Shown piece by piece: positions 50,797 to 60,336 of a DNA stretch of 64,000 nucleotides. Position numbers and translations under genes: made by a program. The DNA comes from JAPOXR01 sp965116115 (GTDB lineage: Bacteria > Pseudomonadota > Alphaproteobacteria > Rhodobacterales > Rhodobacteraceae): assembly GCA_965116115.1 (NCBI GenBank), contig OZ220486.1, positions 1,674,001-1,738,000 on the forward strand. Direction: 5' to 3'. The notes under the pieces were generated by a model. The model searched no databases. It saw nothing but the letters and a program-made list of their open reading frames with translations, and was not told where the DNA came from. The first letter of the stretch is position 1. Each line of letters starts with the position of its first letter.

Positions 50797-52317
50797 TCAG
50801 GCAAAATCAGAAGAACTCATCCCGGGATCCTCATAGCCGTCCTGAGCCCTGTTCCCGAACAGCGTGAACTGGGAATCAAACGAAAGCTCGACAGTGCCGA
50901 TCGGACCGTGCCGTTGTTTGCTGATGATGATTTCCGCCTTTCGTGACGTCTCTTCCATCTTCGCCCGCCACTCGGTCATCGCCGCCTTGTCGCTCTCATC
51001 GGGTTTCTTGCGTTCGTCGTAATAGGCTTGCCGAAACACGAACATCACCACATCGGCGTCCTGCTCGATGGATCCTGAATCGCGCAGATCCGCGAGCTGC
51101 GGCCGTTTGTCCTCTCTCTGCTCAACCTGTCTGGAGAGCTGCGAAACAGCGATAACCGGTATGTCCAGATCCTTGGCGATGGCCTTCAGCCCGCGTGAAA
51201 TCTCTGACACTTCATGGACGACGCTGTTCCGCTCGGCCGTCGGGCGGACCAGCTGCAGGTAGTCTACCACCAGCAGGTGAAGGTCATGCATTTCCTTGAG
51301 CCGCCGCGCCCTGGTCGCCAACTGCGCAATGCTGAGGGCAGGCGTGTCGTCGATGAACAGCGGCAGCGTCTGAAGCTGGCGGGCCGTTTCAGCATAACGG
51401 TAGAAGTCATCCTTGTGAAGCTGGCCGCGGCGGAGCTGCGACGTGGTGATTCGTGAATTCTCCGACAGTATACGGGCAGCGAGCTGGGCCGCTGACATCT
51501 CCAAGGAAAACATGCCCACATGCCCGCCGTCCGAGCTTCTCGCATCGCCTGTCAGTCCGTATTTGTTGTAACTTTTCGCGACATTGAATCCGATGTTGGT
51601 GGCTAAAGCGGTTTTTCCCATTGAAGGGCGTCCTGCGACAATGATCAGATCGGAAGGATGGAGTCCGCCCAGCCTGCGGTCAAGGTCAACGAATCCCGTC
51701 GGCAAGCCGGCAAGGCCGGAATGCCGGCTGACGGCCAGCTTGGCCATTTCCACGGCGGAATTCGTTGATTTCACGAATGACTGAAAGCCGCTTGAGAGGC
51801 GACCGGACTCGCTGAGCTGGTAAAGTTGCTGTTCCGATTCGTCGATGAGATCGGAAACGGCGGTTTTGGCATCGACCGCCCGCGCCTTGTCGGCGAGTTC
51901 CATGCCGAGATCAATCAGGCGGCGGCGGCGGGCCAGATCATAAATTTCCTGCGCGTAGTCTTTGCTTGCGTGGATCGAAATCGCCGAATCGGCCAATTTG
52001 AACAGATAATCAATGCCGCCGACCTCGGAGAGACCCGGAATGTTTTCAGCGAAGGCTTTCAGAGTCACCGGAGAGGCATACGAGTTGCGGTTGATCCGAT
52101 CACTTAGCAGTTCAAAAATGCTATGGTGCACGGGATCAAAAAAATGTTCGGCCTCAACGGTTTCCGACACCGGCGCGAAAATGTCGTTGTTGGAGAGAAT
52201 CGCGCCGAGAAGCGCCTGCTCGGCTTCAATGTTGCATGGCCGGCGGGAACCGGAATCCGGGGCAGGGGCCAGCCGGGCGGTGCTGTCCGCGCTTCTGATC
52301 GGTGTGACGTTTTCCAT
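50797..52317 (-). CDS. dnaB: Replicative DNA helicase DnaB
   Basis: DnaB is the hexameric helicase at the replication fork. The 506-aa protein has the N-terminal primase-interacting domain (residues ~30-130, NIEAEQALLGAILSNND), then the RecA-like domain with Walker A GRPSMGKTAL near 215-224, LLVVDYLQLVRP and SRQVEQREDKRPQL. I start at ATG 52317, after ctggagcaggc. It heads the string dnaB-alr-mlaE-mlaF-radA-cvpA. Confidence 0.97.
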   Translation of the reverse strand: MENVTPIRSADSTARLAPAPDSGSRRPCNIEAEQALLGAILSNNDIFAPVSETVEAEHFFDPVHHSIFELLSDRINRNSYASPVTLKAFAENIPGLSEVGGIDYLFKLADSAISIHASKDYAQEIYDLARRRRLIDLGMELADKARAVDAKTAVSDLIDESEQQLYQLSESGRLSSGFQSFVKSTNSAVEMAKLAVSRHSGLAGLPTGFVDLDRRLGGLHPSDLIIVAGRPSMGKTALATNIGFNVAKSYNKYGLTGDARSSDGGHVGMFSLEMSAAQLAARILSENSRITTSQLRRGQLHKDDFYRYAETARQLQTLPLFIDDTPALSIAQLATRARRLKEMHDLHLLVVDYLQLVRPTAERNSVVHEVSEISRGLKAIAKDLDIPVIAVSQLSRQVEQREDKRPQLADLRDSGSIEQDADVVMFVFRQAYYDERKKPDESDKAAMTEWRAKMEETSRKAEIIISKQRHGPIGTVELSFDSQFTLFGNRAQDGYEDPGMSSSDFA

Positions 52318-52530
52318 GCCTGCTCCAGATGTCTTCCCCCGGCATTGTTCACAACCGGACGGCAAAGATGCAAATTGTATCTTTCAGTGAAGAATCTGTG
52401 GATAACTGCCTGTTCGGATTGTTCCGCGTGTAATCGGATGACACCGCGCCCTCTACGGCATGAATCAAACAAACGCAATCGCATGGAGCCAGAGCAATAG
52501 ATTCGCGCGGCGGTGGTCTGCTTTCACGAT

Positions 52531-53217
52531 TCAATCCGGAAGAGGGTTCCTGATCCGCCAGCTTTCCGGATCGTCGATGAATTCCCGCATGGAGTCGGAT
52601 TCGTTTTCTTTGAGCGATCCCTGGTCTTCCGCTGTCTCCAGCACGTCTCTGATCCCGCACAGACAGTGCAGATTCAATCCGGCCGCCCGAAGCGCCTGCT
52701 CTTCCGCATGGAAAATTCCGTATCCGAGTATCACCGCCGTATGGCGGCATTCGGCCCCGGCGAGGCGAATCGCGTCCGCGAATCGCAGTTTTGAACCGCC
52801 GTCGGTCACAAGGTCCTCAATAAGCAGAACATTGCCGCCGATTTCAATGACTCCTTCGATCTGAGCGTTTTTGCCGTAGCCTTTGGGCTGTTTGCGTATG
52901 TAGGACATCGGCAGCCCCAACCTGTCGGCGACAAATGCGGCAAAGGGAATTCCCGCGGTTTCTCCTCCCGCGATGCAGTCGAAACACGGCTCCGAAGGAA
53001 TGTCCCGGGCAATCATTTCCGTCAAATGGCTGATGATTTCCGCGCGCTCTTCCGGAAAGGAAATGATTCGGCGGCAATCCACGTAAACCGGAGACGGTTT
53101 GCCCGAGGCAAGCCGAAATGGTTGGTGCGGCCTGAAATGCACAGCCTTGATCCGCAGCAGCAGCTGGGCTACGCGTCCGGCTCGCGCCGTGCCCGGCCAC
53201 GTGCCGGTTTCCGTCAT
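52531..53217 (-). CDS. pyrE: Orotate phosphoribosyltransferase
   Basis: PyrE joins orotate to PRPP to form OMP in pyrimidine synthesis. The 228-aa protein contains the PRPP-binding motif VLLIEDLVTDGGSKL near residues 125-139 and the substrate segment FRLASGKPSPVYVDCR near the start. I begin at ATG 53217 (MTETG); ATG 53250 is possible. The pyrC gene lies 6 kb away. Between dnaB and pyrE is a 213-base gap without a gene. Confidence 0.92.
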   Translation of the reverse strand: MTETGTWPGTARAGRVAQLLLRIKAVHFRPHQPFRLASGKPSPVYVDCRRIISFPEERAEIISHLTEMIARDIPSEPCFDCIAGGETAGIPFAAFVADRLGLPMSYIRKQPKGYGKNAQIEGVIEIGGNVLLIEDLVTDGGSKLRFADAIRLAGAECRHTAVILGYGIFHAEEQALRAAGLNLHCLCGIRDVLETAEDQGSLKENESDSMREFIDDPESWRIRNPLPD

Positions 53218-53400
53218 TTTTCGGTCCTCGTTGTTCCAGTGGTCAGACACAGCGGAATTGGCGGCAAAGGCGGGTCGGGAGCTTTGAGCCAGAGGCGTGA
53301 CGGAAGCATCTAATGCGTTTTACATCCACCAATTTAACACTGACAGACTGCCAAAGCTTCGATTCCGGCTGGCTGCCGGGAAAATCGCAGACGCCTGGAG

Positions 53401-54297
53401 TCAACGACTGTTTTTCGAAGGATCGGCAGGAGTCGGCAGGCTGTAAAATTCAGCTGCCGTTCTCCCGAAAATCCGCCCGCGGTCAGAAATGTCATGGCCG
53501 CGATGGCATTCATTCCCGCCGTCCGCCATGATCAAGTTCTCGGCCGTGCGCAGCCATTCAGTATATCCGGTCTTCTGAAGGCATACAGGCCAGTCTGATC
53601 CCCACATCAGCCTTTCCGGGCCGAATTTATCAAGAACATGCCCGATGTAAGGGCGCAATACGCAGGCATTCGGGTTGTCGCCGGCCTCAGTCAAGAGACC
53701 GGATATCTTGCAACAGGCTGATGTGTCGTCGGCGATTCGTGAAATCCCGTCTGCCCATTTTCTGAACGTTTCATCCGTGTGGCAGGCGATTGCGGGTTTC
53801 AGACAATGATCAATGACAGCCCGCATGTCGGGGTGTCTTTGAAACAGTTTTGCAAAATTGGCGATATGTCTCGGATATCCCAGCGCATCGAATGTCAGCC
53901 CCAGATCGGCAGCCGCGCTGAACGCCCATTGAACGTCGCCGCGCAGCATCCAGCCGTCATCCGGAATGTCTTGTATCATCGGTCTTACGCCGACGAATTT
54001 CGGATGGTTCGCGAGCCGTTCTAAAGTTCTGAGGTCGCCCTTGTCCTCAAAGTCAATCCACCCGACAACGCCCGCGACGAATGGCGAACTGTCGGCGATT
54101 CCAAGCATATATTCGGTTTCGTGCACGGTCGGAGCCGCTTGAATCAGCACTGTCTGCCGGACGCCGGCGTTCCGCAGCTCACATTCGAGGTCAGAGACGC
54201 TGTAGGTTCTGGCAAGCGTTGGATTGTCCATCGGCATCCAATTGTAATCGCCCCTGGCGGGATTCCAGAAATGCTGGTGAGCGTCAATCTTCGTCAT
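53401..54297 (-). CDS. Amidohydrolase-family lactonase (COG3618 type)
   Basis: The 298-aa protein belongs to the amidohydrolases that hydrolyse sugar-acid lactones such as L-fucono- or L-rhamnono-lactone. It has DAHQHFW near residues 5-11 with the HxH metal motif, a conserved RPMIQD, VIDHCLKP and GSDWP near 243-247 (the catalytic Asp). Start is ATG 54297. It faces away from the BtpA/M42/kinase/mutarotase genes. A joint pathway for a deoxysugar is suggested by the FucU-like mutarotase 4.5 kb away, but not shown. Confidence 0.85.
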   Translation of the reverse strand: MTKIDAHQHFWNPARGDYNWMPMDNPTLARTYSVSDLECELRNAGVRQTVLIQAAPTVHETEYMLGIADSSPFVAGVVGWIDFEDKGDLRTLERLANHPKFVGVRPMIQDIPDDGWMLRGDVQWAFSAAADLGLTFDALGYPRHIANFAKLFQRHPDMRAVIDHCLKPAIACHTDETFRKWADGISRIADDTSACCKISGLLTEAGDNPNACVLRPYIGHVLDKFGPERLMWGSDWPVCLQKTGYTEWLRTAENLIMADGGNECHRGHDISDRGRIFGRTAAEFYSLPTPADPSKNSR

Positions 54298-55094
54298 ATT
54301 CCGCCTGTGGCCTTGCGACTGTCCGCTTAACCCGGCGGTCATTGCAGGATCCACATTCCGGTTCAATGGCGTTTGAGGAAATTATTCAGTTCCGGGTGCC
54401 CTTTTGCTGCGGTTTTCGACATTTTGCCCACAGAGATCGACGCGTCCAGGAAGCAGGCGCAACCTGCCCATACCCCATCGCCGGCTCCCGCGCGGACGTC
54501 CGTCGGCGGCAAGCCGGATGAGATTAAGGCGGTCCCCGCGCTTCAGAACCTCCCCGGCATCCGGGGCCGGACGGCAGCTGCGGACGCGATGCATGCGCAG
54601 TGCACGGTATTCGGAAGCCGTGAAGGTCGGCGGAGGCGGGTACGTTGTCGCGCTGAAGGGCGGCTGAGGCAAGCTGCGCGGGGAAATGAAGCGGCATATG
54701 GAGAACCCTGATAACATTGAGTGCATTCAGTTCTCCGAGACGCATAAGGAGAAAGGGCGCGGCCGGGTCGAAACGCGGCGGGCCGCCTTAAGCCATGATG
54801 CCGGCCGGCTGAAAAACACCGACAGTCGGGCCTCGCCGCTGCCGGATCCGTCTCGCCGACCCGGGAAAATCCGGGGAACGCAGCGCCGGGATCCGCTGTT
54901 TCATCCGGCCTGCCTGATTGACGCCGAGCGTTTGTTAACAAATCTTGGAAAGCGATGATCCTGCTGGCGGCTGATTCGCGTGACATCCTATTTTAGTCCG
55001 GCGCGTCTTGTGTTAACCACGTGCGGTGTCATTACGGGAGACAGCGAATGGGCTGTTCGGCAACGCAGCGTGATCCCGTTTGCGGGTTGGCGGT
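54298..55094. other. Intergenic region before btpA-like gene
   Basis: Nearly 800 bases lie between the divergent lactonase gene and the BtpA gene. The open frames on each strand are short, overlap, and match no family I know. The last 130 bases are AT-richer (tttgttaacaaatctt near 54931 is a partly palindromic stretch) and probably hold the promoter of the BtpA-led group. A regulator-binding site may be there but I cannot name one. Confidence 0.4.
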
Positions 55095-55907
55095 ATGAGC
55101 AGGTTTTCGGCTGTGTTCAGGGTTGCCAAACCCGTCATCGGCATGGTGCATCTCGGTGCGCTCCCCGGAACGCCGCTTCACAGCGAAACCGGCGGCCTCG
55201 AAGAGCTGACCTCGGCGGCGAGGGCGGATCTGAATGCGCTTCAGGACGCTGGATTCGACGCTGTGATGTTCGGCAACGAGAATGACCGGCCTTATGAACT
55301 TCGCGTCGATGCGGCATCGACTGCGGCAATGGCATATGTGATCGGCCGGCTTAAAGATGACATCACAGTGCCGTTCGGGGTCAATATGCTTTGGGACCCC
55401 GTTGCGAGCGTGGCGCTTGCCGCCGCGACCGGCGCAGGTTTTGTGCGGGAGATTTTCACTGGCCACTACGCCTCGGATATGGGGGAGTGGTCGCCCAGCG
55501 CCGCTGATTCGATGCGCTACAGAGACAGGCTGGGACGCGGAGACTTGGCCGTGTTCTTCAACATTTCAGCGGAATTCGCCCACAGCCTGGACCGTCGCCC
55601 GCTGGCCGAACGGGCCCGTTCCGTGGTGTTTTCCTCAATTCCGGATGCAGTGCTGGTCTCCGGACCCGTAACCGGCGAGGCGGCGGATCTTGCTGAAGTC
55701 AGGTCGGTCAAAGCCGCAGTTCCGGAGACGCCGGTGCTTGTCAATACCGGCGTGAGGACGGATACGGTCGGCGAAGTTCTGCGCACGGGTGACGGATGCA
55801 TCGTCGGAACCGCCCTGAAGAAGGACGGAGTGACTTGGAATCCGGTGGATGCCGTCCGGGCGCGGGAATTCATGGACTGCGCGAAGGCGGCTCGGAACGC
55901 CGGCTGA
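55095..55907 (+). CDS. BtpA/SgcQ-family protein
   Basis: The 270-aa protein matches the BtpA family of TIM-barrel proteins: KPVIGMVHLGALPGTPL near residues 13-29, DAVMFGNENDRPY near 53-65 and VLVNTGVRTDTVGEVL near the end. Cyanobacterial BtpA affects photosystem I stability, while SgcQ lies in an enterobacterial sugar operon beside an M42 peptidase homologue (SgcX), like here. The activity is not established. The stop overlaps the ATG of the next gene (TGATG). The start ATG is 55095. Confidence 0.85.
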   Translation: MSRFSAVFRVAKPVIGMVHLGALPGTPLHSETGGLEELTSAARADLNALQDAGFDAVMFGNENDRPYELRVDAASTAAMAYVIGRLKDDITVPFGVNMLWDPVASVALAAATGAGFVREIFTGHYASDMGEWSPSAADSMRYRDRLGRGDLAVFFNISAEFAHSLDRRPLAERARSVVFSSIPDAVLVSGPVTGEAADLAEVRSVKAAVPETPVLVNTGVRTDTVGEVLRTGDGCIVGTALKKDGVTWNPVDAVRAREFMDCAKAARNAG

Positions 55908-57096
55908 TGACCGCTGACATCGAATCGCTGACGAAGCGGTTGATGCTGATTCCGGGCCTGTCCGGACACGAGGACCGGGTACGCCGGGCTGTCCAGAAGA
56001 GCCTCTCGGCCATTTCCGTCGCCAGCCGGGCCGACAGATTCGGCAATCTCATCGCCACCCTGCCGGGCGATCCGGAGAAACCGTCTGTCATGATATGCGC
56101 CCACATGGACCAGCTGGGTTTTGTTGTCAGGAAAATCGAAGATGACGGGTTGTCAAGAATTGAAAGGCTGGGCGGAGTTCCGGAACGGGCTCTGGCTTCA
56201 CAGGCGGTTCTGATCGCGGTGGGCGAAGGGCGTGATGTGAACGGAGTTATCGCCAACAAGAGCCATCATGCGACGTCCTCGAAAGAAAAATACCGCGTGA
56301 CGCGTTCTGAGGACATTTTCGTCGATACGGGACATGCTTCCTGCCGGGCGGCGGAATCGGCGGGAATTCAGATCGGTTCGCCGGTGGTGTACCGCCCGTC
56401 CGTCCTTCCGCTGGCCGGAACGGGAATCGATGACCGCGCGGGATGCGCCGCGCTGGTTTGTCTCGCCGCTGAAGTCAGGACAATTGAATCGCGTCCGACC
56501 GTTCATTTCGTTTTTTCGGTTCAAGAGGAATTCAATCTACGCGGAGCCGTCACAGCGGCGCGTCGGCTGAAACCGGACATCGCGGTCCAAGTCGATCTCA
56601 TGCTGGCAACCGACACGCCCGGCATGCGTGACAGGGGTGATATGCGCCTCGGCAAAGGTCCGGGTATGAGTCTCTACTCGTTTCACGGCCGCGGCACGCT
56701 GAACGGGGTCATTCCGCATCCTGTGGCGGTGCGGCTGGTTGAGACGGCTGCGCGGGAAGAGGGCATTCCGCTCCAGCGGAGTGCGCAGCGGGGCATTCTG
56801 ACGGATCTGTCATACGTCCAGCTGGTCGGAGACGGCATAGCCGCCTTAGAGCTTGTTCTTAAAGTCGATTCATATACCACATATAGTATGCGCAAACGTG
56901 ATTTAAGCGAACTCAAATACTGCATACAGCATTATGGAACAAGCTCTTAGATGTCGGATTCCCCGTCCGTTACACTCATTCGAGCCTGGAAGTCTGTGAT
57001 TTGTCGGATCTCGCGCAACTCGTCCGTTTGCTGGGCAGCGTCGTCCGCCGGATCGACTCAAAGTTCGATTTTCTCAGAGAGGAGGCCGGGCTGTGA
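55907..57096 (+). pseudogene. M42-family peptidase/SgcX-like gene split by a 98-bp MITE
   Basis: The first 315 codons encode an M42 metallopeptidase or endoglucanase-like protein: CAHMDQLGFVV, GTGIDDRAG, FVFSVQEEFNLRGA, and TDTPG, which carry the metal-binding residues. After GDGIAAL the frame enters an inserted element and stops at about 56950. Beyond the element the family ending reads on in another frame: DVGFPVRYTHSSLEVCDLSD to the stop at 57094-57096. Removing the 98-bp element plus one TTA restores a continuous 362-residue protein. The last metal-ligand His (in RYTHS) is lost in the truncated form, which should be inactive. The original stop overlaps the kinase GTG (GTGA). Confidence 0.9.
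56849..56946. mobile_element. 98-bp MITE inserted in the M42 gene (TIRs GAGCTTGTTC, TSD TTA)
   Basis: The element starts GAGCTTGTTC (56849-56858) and ends with its reverse complement GAACAAGCTC (56937-56946). TTA flanks both sides (56846-56848 and 56947-56949). It is AT-rich compared with its host gene, and it contains a short frame MRKRDLSELKYCIQHYG that resembles the start of IS5-family transposases. A 3-bp TNA-type duplication is usual for IS5-group elements. The parent IS is not in the window. Confidence 0.88.
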
Positions 57097-58589
57097 ATTT
57101 CACCATGGGCATCGATATCGGGACCTTCGAAAGCAAAGGCATGATCGTCGATCAGAATGGCAGGGCGCGCGCCGCTGCCAGCGTTCCTCACGAAATGCTG
57201 GTTCCCTGTCCCGGCTGGGCCGAACACCGCCCCGACGAGGACTGGTGGGGGGACGTTGTTAAAATATCCCGGGAACTGATTGAAAAATCAGGAGTTCATC
57301 CCAAGGAAATTCTCGCGGTCGCGGTCAGCGCGATCGGCCCCTGCATGCTGCCGCTCGACAAAAGCGGCAAGCCGCTGATGAACGGTGTCCTGTATGGCGT
57401 GGACACGCGGGCGTCGGCTGAAATCGAACTGCTGACGGAACGGATCGGCGCTGAAAGAAATCTAGAAGCGACGGGAAACGCGCTGACATCACAGTCGGTC
57501 GGGCCGAAGATACTCTGGATGCGGAGAAATCGGCCCAGACTTTTCGAACGGACTGACAAAGTCGTCGGTTCCGCCAGCTATATCGTGTTTCGGCTGACTG
57601 GCGAAATCGTCATTGACCACCACACGGCATCACAGTTCGGTCCGCTTTACGATGTGTCGAGCCAGGACTGGTCCGCCGAACTGAGCAGCGGAATCATTTC
57701 ATCGGACCGCCTTCCCAGACTTGGCTGGTCAACTGAAATCGCCGGCGAAGTCAATGACGCGGCGGCTCGGGAAACAGGACTGCTTGTCGGCACGCCTGTG
57801 ACTGTCGGCACGATCGATGCGGTGGCCGAGGCGGTCAGTGTCGGCGTGCGCTCGCCCGGCGACATGATGATGATGTATGGATCAACGATATTCATTACTC
57901 AGCTGACGGAGCGGCGGGTTCAGGATCCGCGCCTCTGGTACGCGCCTTGGATTCAGAAGGGGATGCATGCCAGCATGGCAGGTCTCGCTACGTCCGGAAC
58001 CCTGACTCATTGGTTCCAAGAAAATCTGTCGAAAGATCTGCCCCGTGAGACGGCATTCGCGCAGCTCGCCGCTGAAGCGGCCGCATCCCCTCCGGGCGCC
58101 CGCGGGCTGATTTTCCTTCCGTATTTTTCGGGTGAGCGGACACCCATACATGATCCGCTCGCGAAGGGTTGTCTGTTCGGCCTGAACCTGACCCATGCGC
58201 GCGGAGACATATACCGCGCGCTGTTGGAGGGAATCGCCAACGCGACCGCGCACGCGATTGATGCCATCCGGGAAGCCGGACACGGCCCGCAGAGGGTGCT
58301 CGCCGTGGGAGGAGGCGTAAAAAACAGCATCTGGCTGCAGGCCACGTCCGATATCTGCGATATGCGCCAGCATGTTGCAGAGAAAACCTTCGGTGCCAGC
58401 TACGGCAACGCGTTTTTGGCGGCATGTGCGGCCGGAAGCGCGGAAATGGACGACGTTGAACGCTGGAATCCTGTTGTTCAGACCGTAGAACCGAATCCGC
58501 AAGATGTTCACCGCCGCCAGTACCGACTTTTCCGTGATCTCTATGAGAAAACCCGGGATATCGCCGTTTCCCTGAGCGAAAATGCATGA
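57093..58589 (+). CDS. FGGY-family carbohydrate kinase
   Basis: The 498-aa protein has the N-terminal phosphate motif GIDIGTFESKGMIVD near residues 6-20, the family segments GVLYGVDTRA and QSVGPKILWM, and the C-terminal VLAVGGGVKNSIWLQ typical of sugar kinases in the xylulokinase/fuculokinase group. The exact sugar cannot be told. It starts with GTG at 57093, which overlaps the ancestral stop of the M42 gene, and precedes the mutarotase gene. Between the stop and the next gene is a GC-rich inverted repeat (58621-58630 with 58676-58685). Confidence 0.88.
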   Translation: MNFTMGIDIGTFESKGMIVDQNGRARAAASVPHEMLVPCPGWAEHRPDEDWWGDVVKISRELIEKSGVHPKEILAVAVSAIGPCMLPLDKSGKPLMNGVLYGVDTRASAEIELLTERIGAERNLEATGNALTSQSVGPKILWMRRNRPRLFERTDKVVGSASYIVFRLTGEIVIDHHTASQFGPLYDVSSQDWSAELSSGIISSDRLPRLGWSTEIAGEVNDAAARETGLLVGTPVTVGTIDAVAEAVSVGVRSPGDMMMMYGSTIFITQLTERRVQDPRLWYAPWIQKGMHASMAGLATSGTLTHWFQENLSKDLPRETAFAQLAAEAAASPPGARGLIFLPYFSGERTPIHDPLAKGCLFGLNLTHARGDIYRALLEGIANATAHAIDAIREAGHGPQRVLAVGGGVKNSIWLQATSDICDMRQHVAEKTFGASYGNAFLAACAAGSAEMDDVERWNPVVQTVEPNPQDVHRRQYRLFRDLYEKTRDIAVSLSENA

Positions 58590-58620
58590 GAATCACCTCA
58601 GCCTCAACGAAAATCCGCGG

Positions 58621-58685
58621 GTCCGGCCGGCATTATGCGGCGGCGCTGCCGGTCAGGAAGGCCGGCGGGAACCGGCCGGCCGGAC
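58621..58685 (+). terminator. GC-rich inverted repeat after the kinase gene
   Basis: GTCCGGCCGG at 58621-58630 pairs with CCGGCCGGAC at 58676-58685, with 45 bases between. A second GC-rich stem (gccggc) lies in the loop. It follows the kinase stop and precedes the mutarotase gene, so it could attenuate or stabilise the transcript. There is no T run, so a simple factor-independent terminator is not shown. Confidence 0.3.
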
Positions 58686-58771
58686 CGCCGGTTCTGAATT
58701 GTCGAGCCGCTGGACGACTTGCTGAAGCGGCGGCCGCCGTGCGAACTGATGTATGAATTCGGAGAAAATCA

Positions 58772-59227
58772 ATGCTTAAGGGGATCGATCATCGGCTGAA
58801 TGCCGATGTGTTGTACGCGCTCCGCGCGATGGGGCACGGCGATGTGATTGTTATCGCCGACACCAACTTTCCGGCTGACCAAGTGTCCCGGTCATCGGTT
58901 TTGGGCGATCTGCTCCGCATGGAGAATCTGTCAGCCGCGCAAACGGCGAATGCGGTTCTTTCGGTGTTGCCGCTGGATACCTTTGTCGATGATTTCGCCA
59001 TGCGGATGGAAGTTGTCGGGGATCCCGACAAGCTTCCTCCGGTTCAGCGGGAAGTGCAGCGGGAAATCGACCGCGCAGAAGGCGAACACAGGCCGATGAC
59101 CGGCGTCGAGCGATTCAGATTCTATGATCTGGCGCGGGATTCTTATGCGGTGATTCAGAGCGGCGAAACCCGGTTCTATGGTTGTTTCATGTTCCGCAAA
59201 GGCGTGATTCCGCCAAGGGGCGGCTGA
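58772..59227 (+). CDS. RbsD/FucU-family sugar mutarotase
   Basis: The 151-aa protein is of the RbsD/FucU family, which interconverts sugar anomers (ribose pyranase or L-fucose mutarotase). It has the family start MLKGIDHRLNADVLYALRAMGHGDVI (shown in parts) with the catalytic His, and IADTNFPAD; AVIQSGETRFYGCFMFRKG is the conserved end. The FucU-like length and the YGCFMFRKG ending favour a fucose-type sugar. A ggagaaaatca site precedes the ATG. It is downstream of the kinase with a 182-base gap. Confidence 0.85.
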   Translation: MLKGIDHRLNADVLYALRAMGHGDVIVIADTNFPADQVSRSSVLGDLLRMENLSAAQTANAVLSVLPLDTFVDDFAMRMEVVGDPDKLPPVQREVQREIDRAEGEHRPMTGVERFRFYDLARDSYAVIQSGETRFYGCFMFRKGVIPPRGG

Positions 59228-59272
59228 CAGTACCGGCCTGAGTTTGACGGTCCGGCGGGCGGTTTTCTCGGA

Positions 59273-60325
59273 TCAGTTGACTGTCCAGTGAACGGGAAAT
59301 CCCGGGTCAAAGACCTCAATCCGGTCCCCGGCGACGACAGGCCCCTCCGGGGGTTGAACCGGTTTTGTCTGTTTCACAAGGCGGCAAAGGCCGGAATTCA
59401 GAGGCAGGTTGTAAAACCGGGCGCCCGATTCCGAGGCAAACGCTTCCAGACGGAAAAGCGCGCCGCCGTCATCAAAAAGCTGTGCCAGGCAGGCGAGCGC
59501 GACCGGCGCCGAATAAATTCCCGCGCAGCCGTGTGGGTTCAGCTTGTCTCTGTCGGGATGCGGGGCGCTGTCGGTCCCCAAAAAGAAACACGGCTCGCCG
59601 CTGATCGCGGCATCCACCAGCCCAAGCCGGTGACATTCGCGTTTTGCCACGGGAAAACAAAACCGGTGCGGGCGCAAGCCGCCTTCAAATATGCGGCTGC
59701 GGTTCAGGATCAGGTGGTGCACGGTTATCGTTGCCGCCATATGCGGCTGCTGATCCCTGACATAGTCTGCCGCGTCAAGGGTCGTGATATGCTCAAACAC
59801 GATTCTGAGGCCGTGATTCCATCTGCGTATCTGCTGCAGGATGCGGTCGATGAAAAGAACTTCCCGGTCAAAGACGTCAATATCCGGATCATTGACCTCG
59901 CCGTGCACGCACAATGGGATATCGGCAGACTCCATCGCGTCGAGGACAGGGCGGATCGCGGCGATATCCCGGACTCCTGACGACGAGTTTGTCGTGGAGC
60001 CGGCCGGATAAAGCTTGACGGCCTGTATGATGCCCGATTCGGCGGCCTCTCTGATGACGGCGGGGTTGGTGTCCTCCGTGAGATAGAGTGTCATTAAGGG
60101 ATTGAAATCGCAGTCTCCGGGTAGTGCGCTCATGATTCTGCGACGGTAATTCCGCGCTTCCCGGACGGTAGTGACCGGCGGCGCGAGGTTCGGCATGATC
60201 AATGCGCGGGCGAAAGTCCGCGCGGTCGAGGGGAGGACCGCTTCCAGAACCGCGCCGTCTCTCAAGTGCAGGTGAAAATCATCCGGGCGGCGGATCGTGG
60301 TCTGATATGGCTGATCAGTGTTGAT
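59273..60325 (-). CDS. pyrC: Dihydroorotase, with no ordinary start codon
   Basis: PyrC closes carbamoyl aspartate to dihydroorotate. Family motifs are intact: DDFHLHLRDG with the HxH ligands, AVKLYPAG with the carbamylated Lys, CVHGE, and FLGTDSAPH. The frame is open above HLHLRDG back to an N terminus reading TDQPYQTTIRRPDDFHLHL, but contains no ATG, GTG or TTG upstream of the HxH motif. A start at ATC 60325 gives 350 aa, the E. coli-type length, with agagg 5 bases upstream; CTG 60340, overlapping the ccmG stop (CTGA), gives 355 aa. A TTG at 60265 would cut off the HxH motif. A sequencing error is also possible. Confidence 0.85.
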   Translation of the reverse strand: MNTDQPYQTTIRRPDDFHLHLRDGAVLEAVLPSTARTFARALIMPNLAPPVTTVREARNYRRRIMSALPGDCDFNPLMTLYLTEDTNPAVIREAAESGIIQAVKLYPAGSTTNSSSGVRDIAAIRPVLDAMESADIPLCVHGEVNDPDIDVFDREVLFIDRILQQIRRWNHGLRIVFEHITTLDAADYVRDQQPHMAATITVHHLILNRSRIFEGGLRPHRFCFPVAKRECHRLGLVDAAISGEPCFFLGTDSAPHPDRDKLNPHGCAGIYSAPVALACLAQLFDDGGALFRLEAFASESGARFYNLPLNSGLCRLVKQTKPVQPPEGPVVAGDRIEVFDPGFPVHWTVN

Positions 60326-60336
60326 TTCGGCCTCTG

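Noticed and set aside
54382..54726. Minus-strand frame with RLAADGRPRGSRRWGMG, vaguely like the SRAP (YedK) core
   Set aside because: The catalytic Cys start and other SRAP motifs are missing, and similarity is limited to one short low-information stretch.
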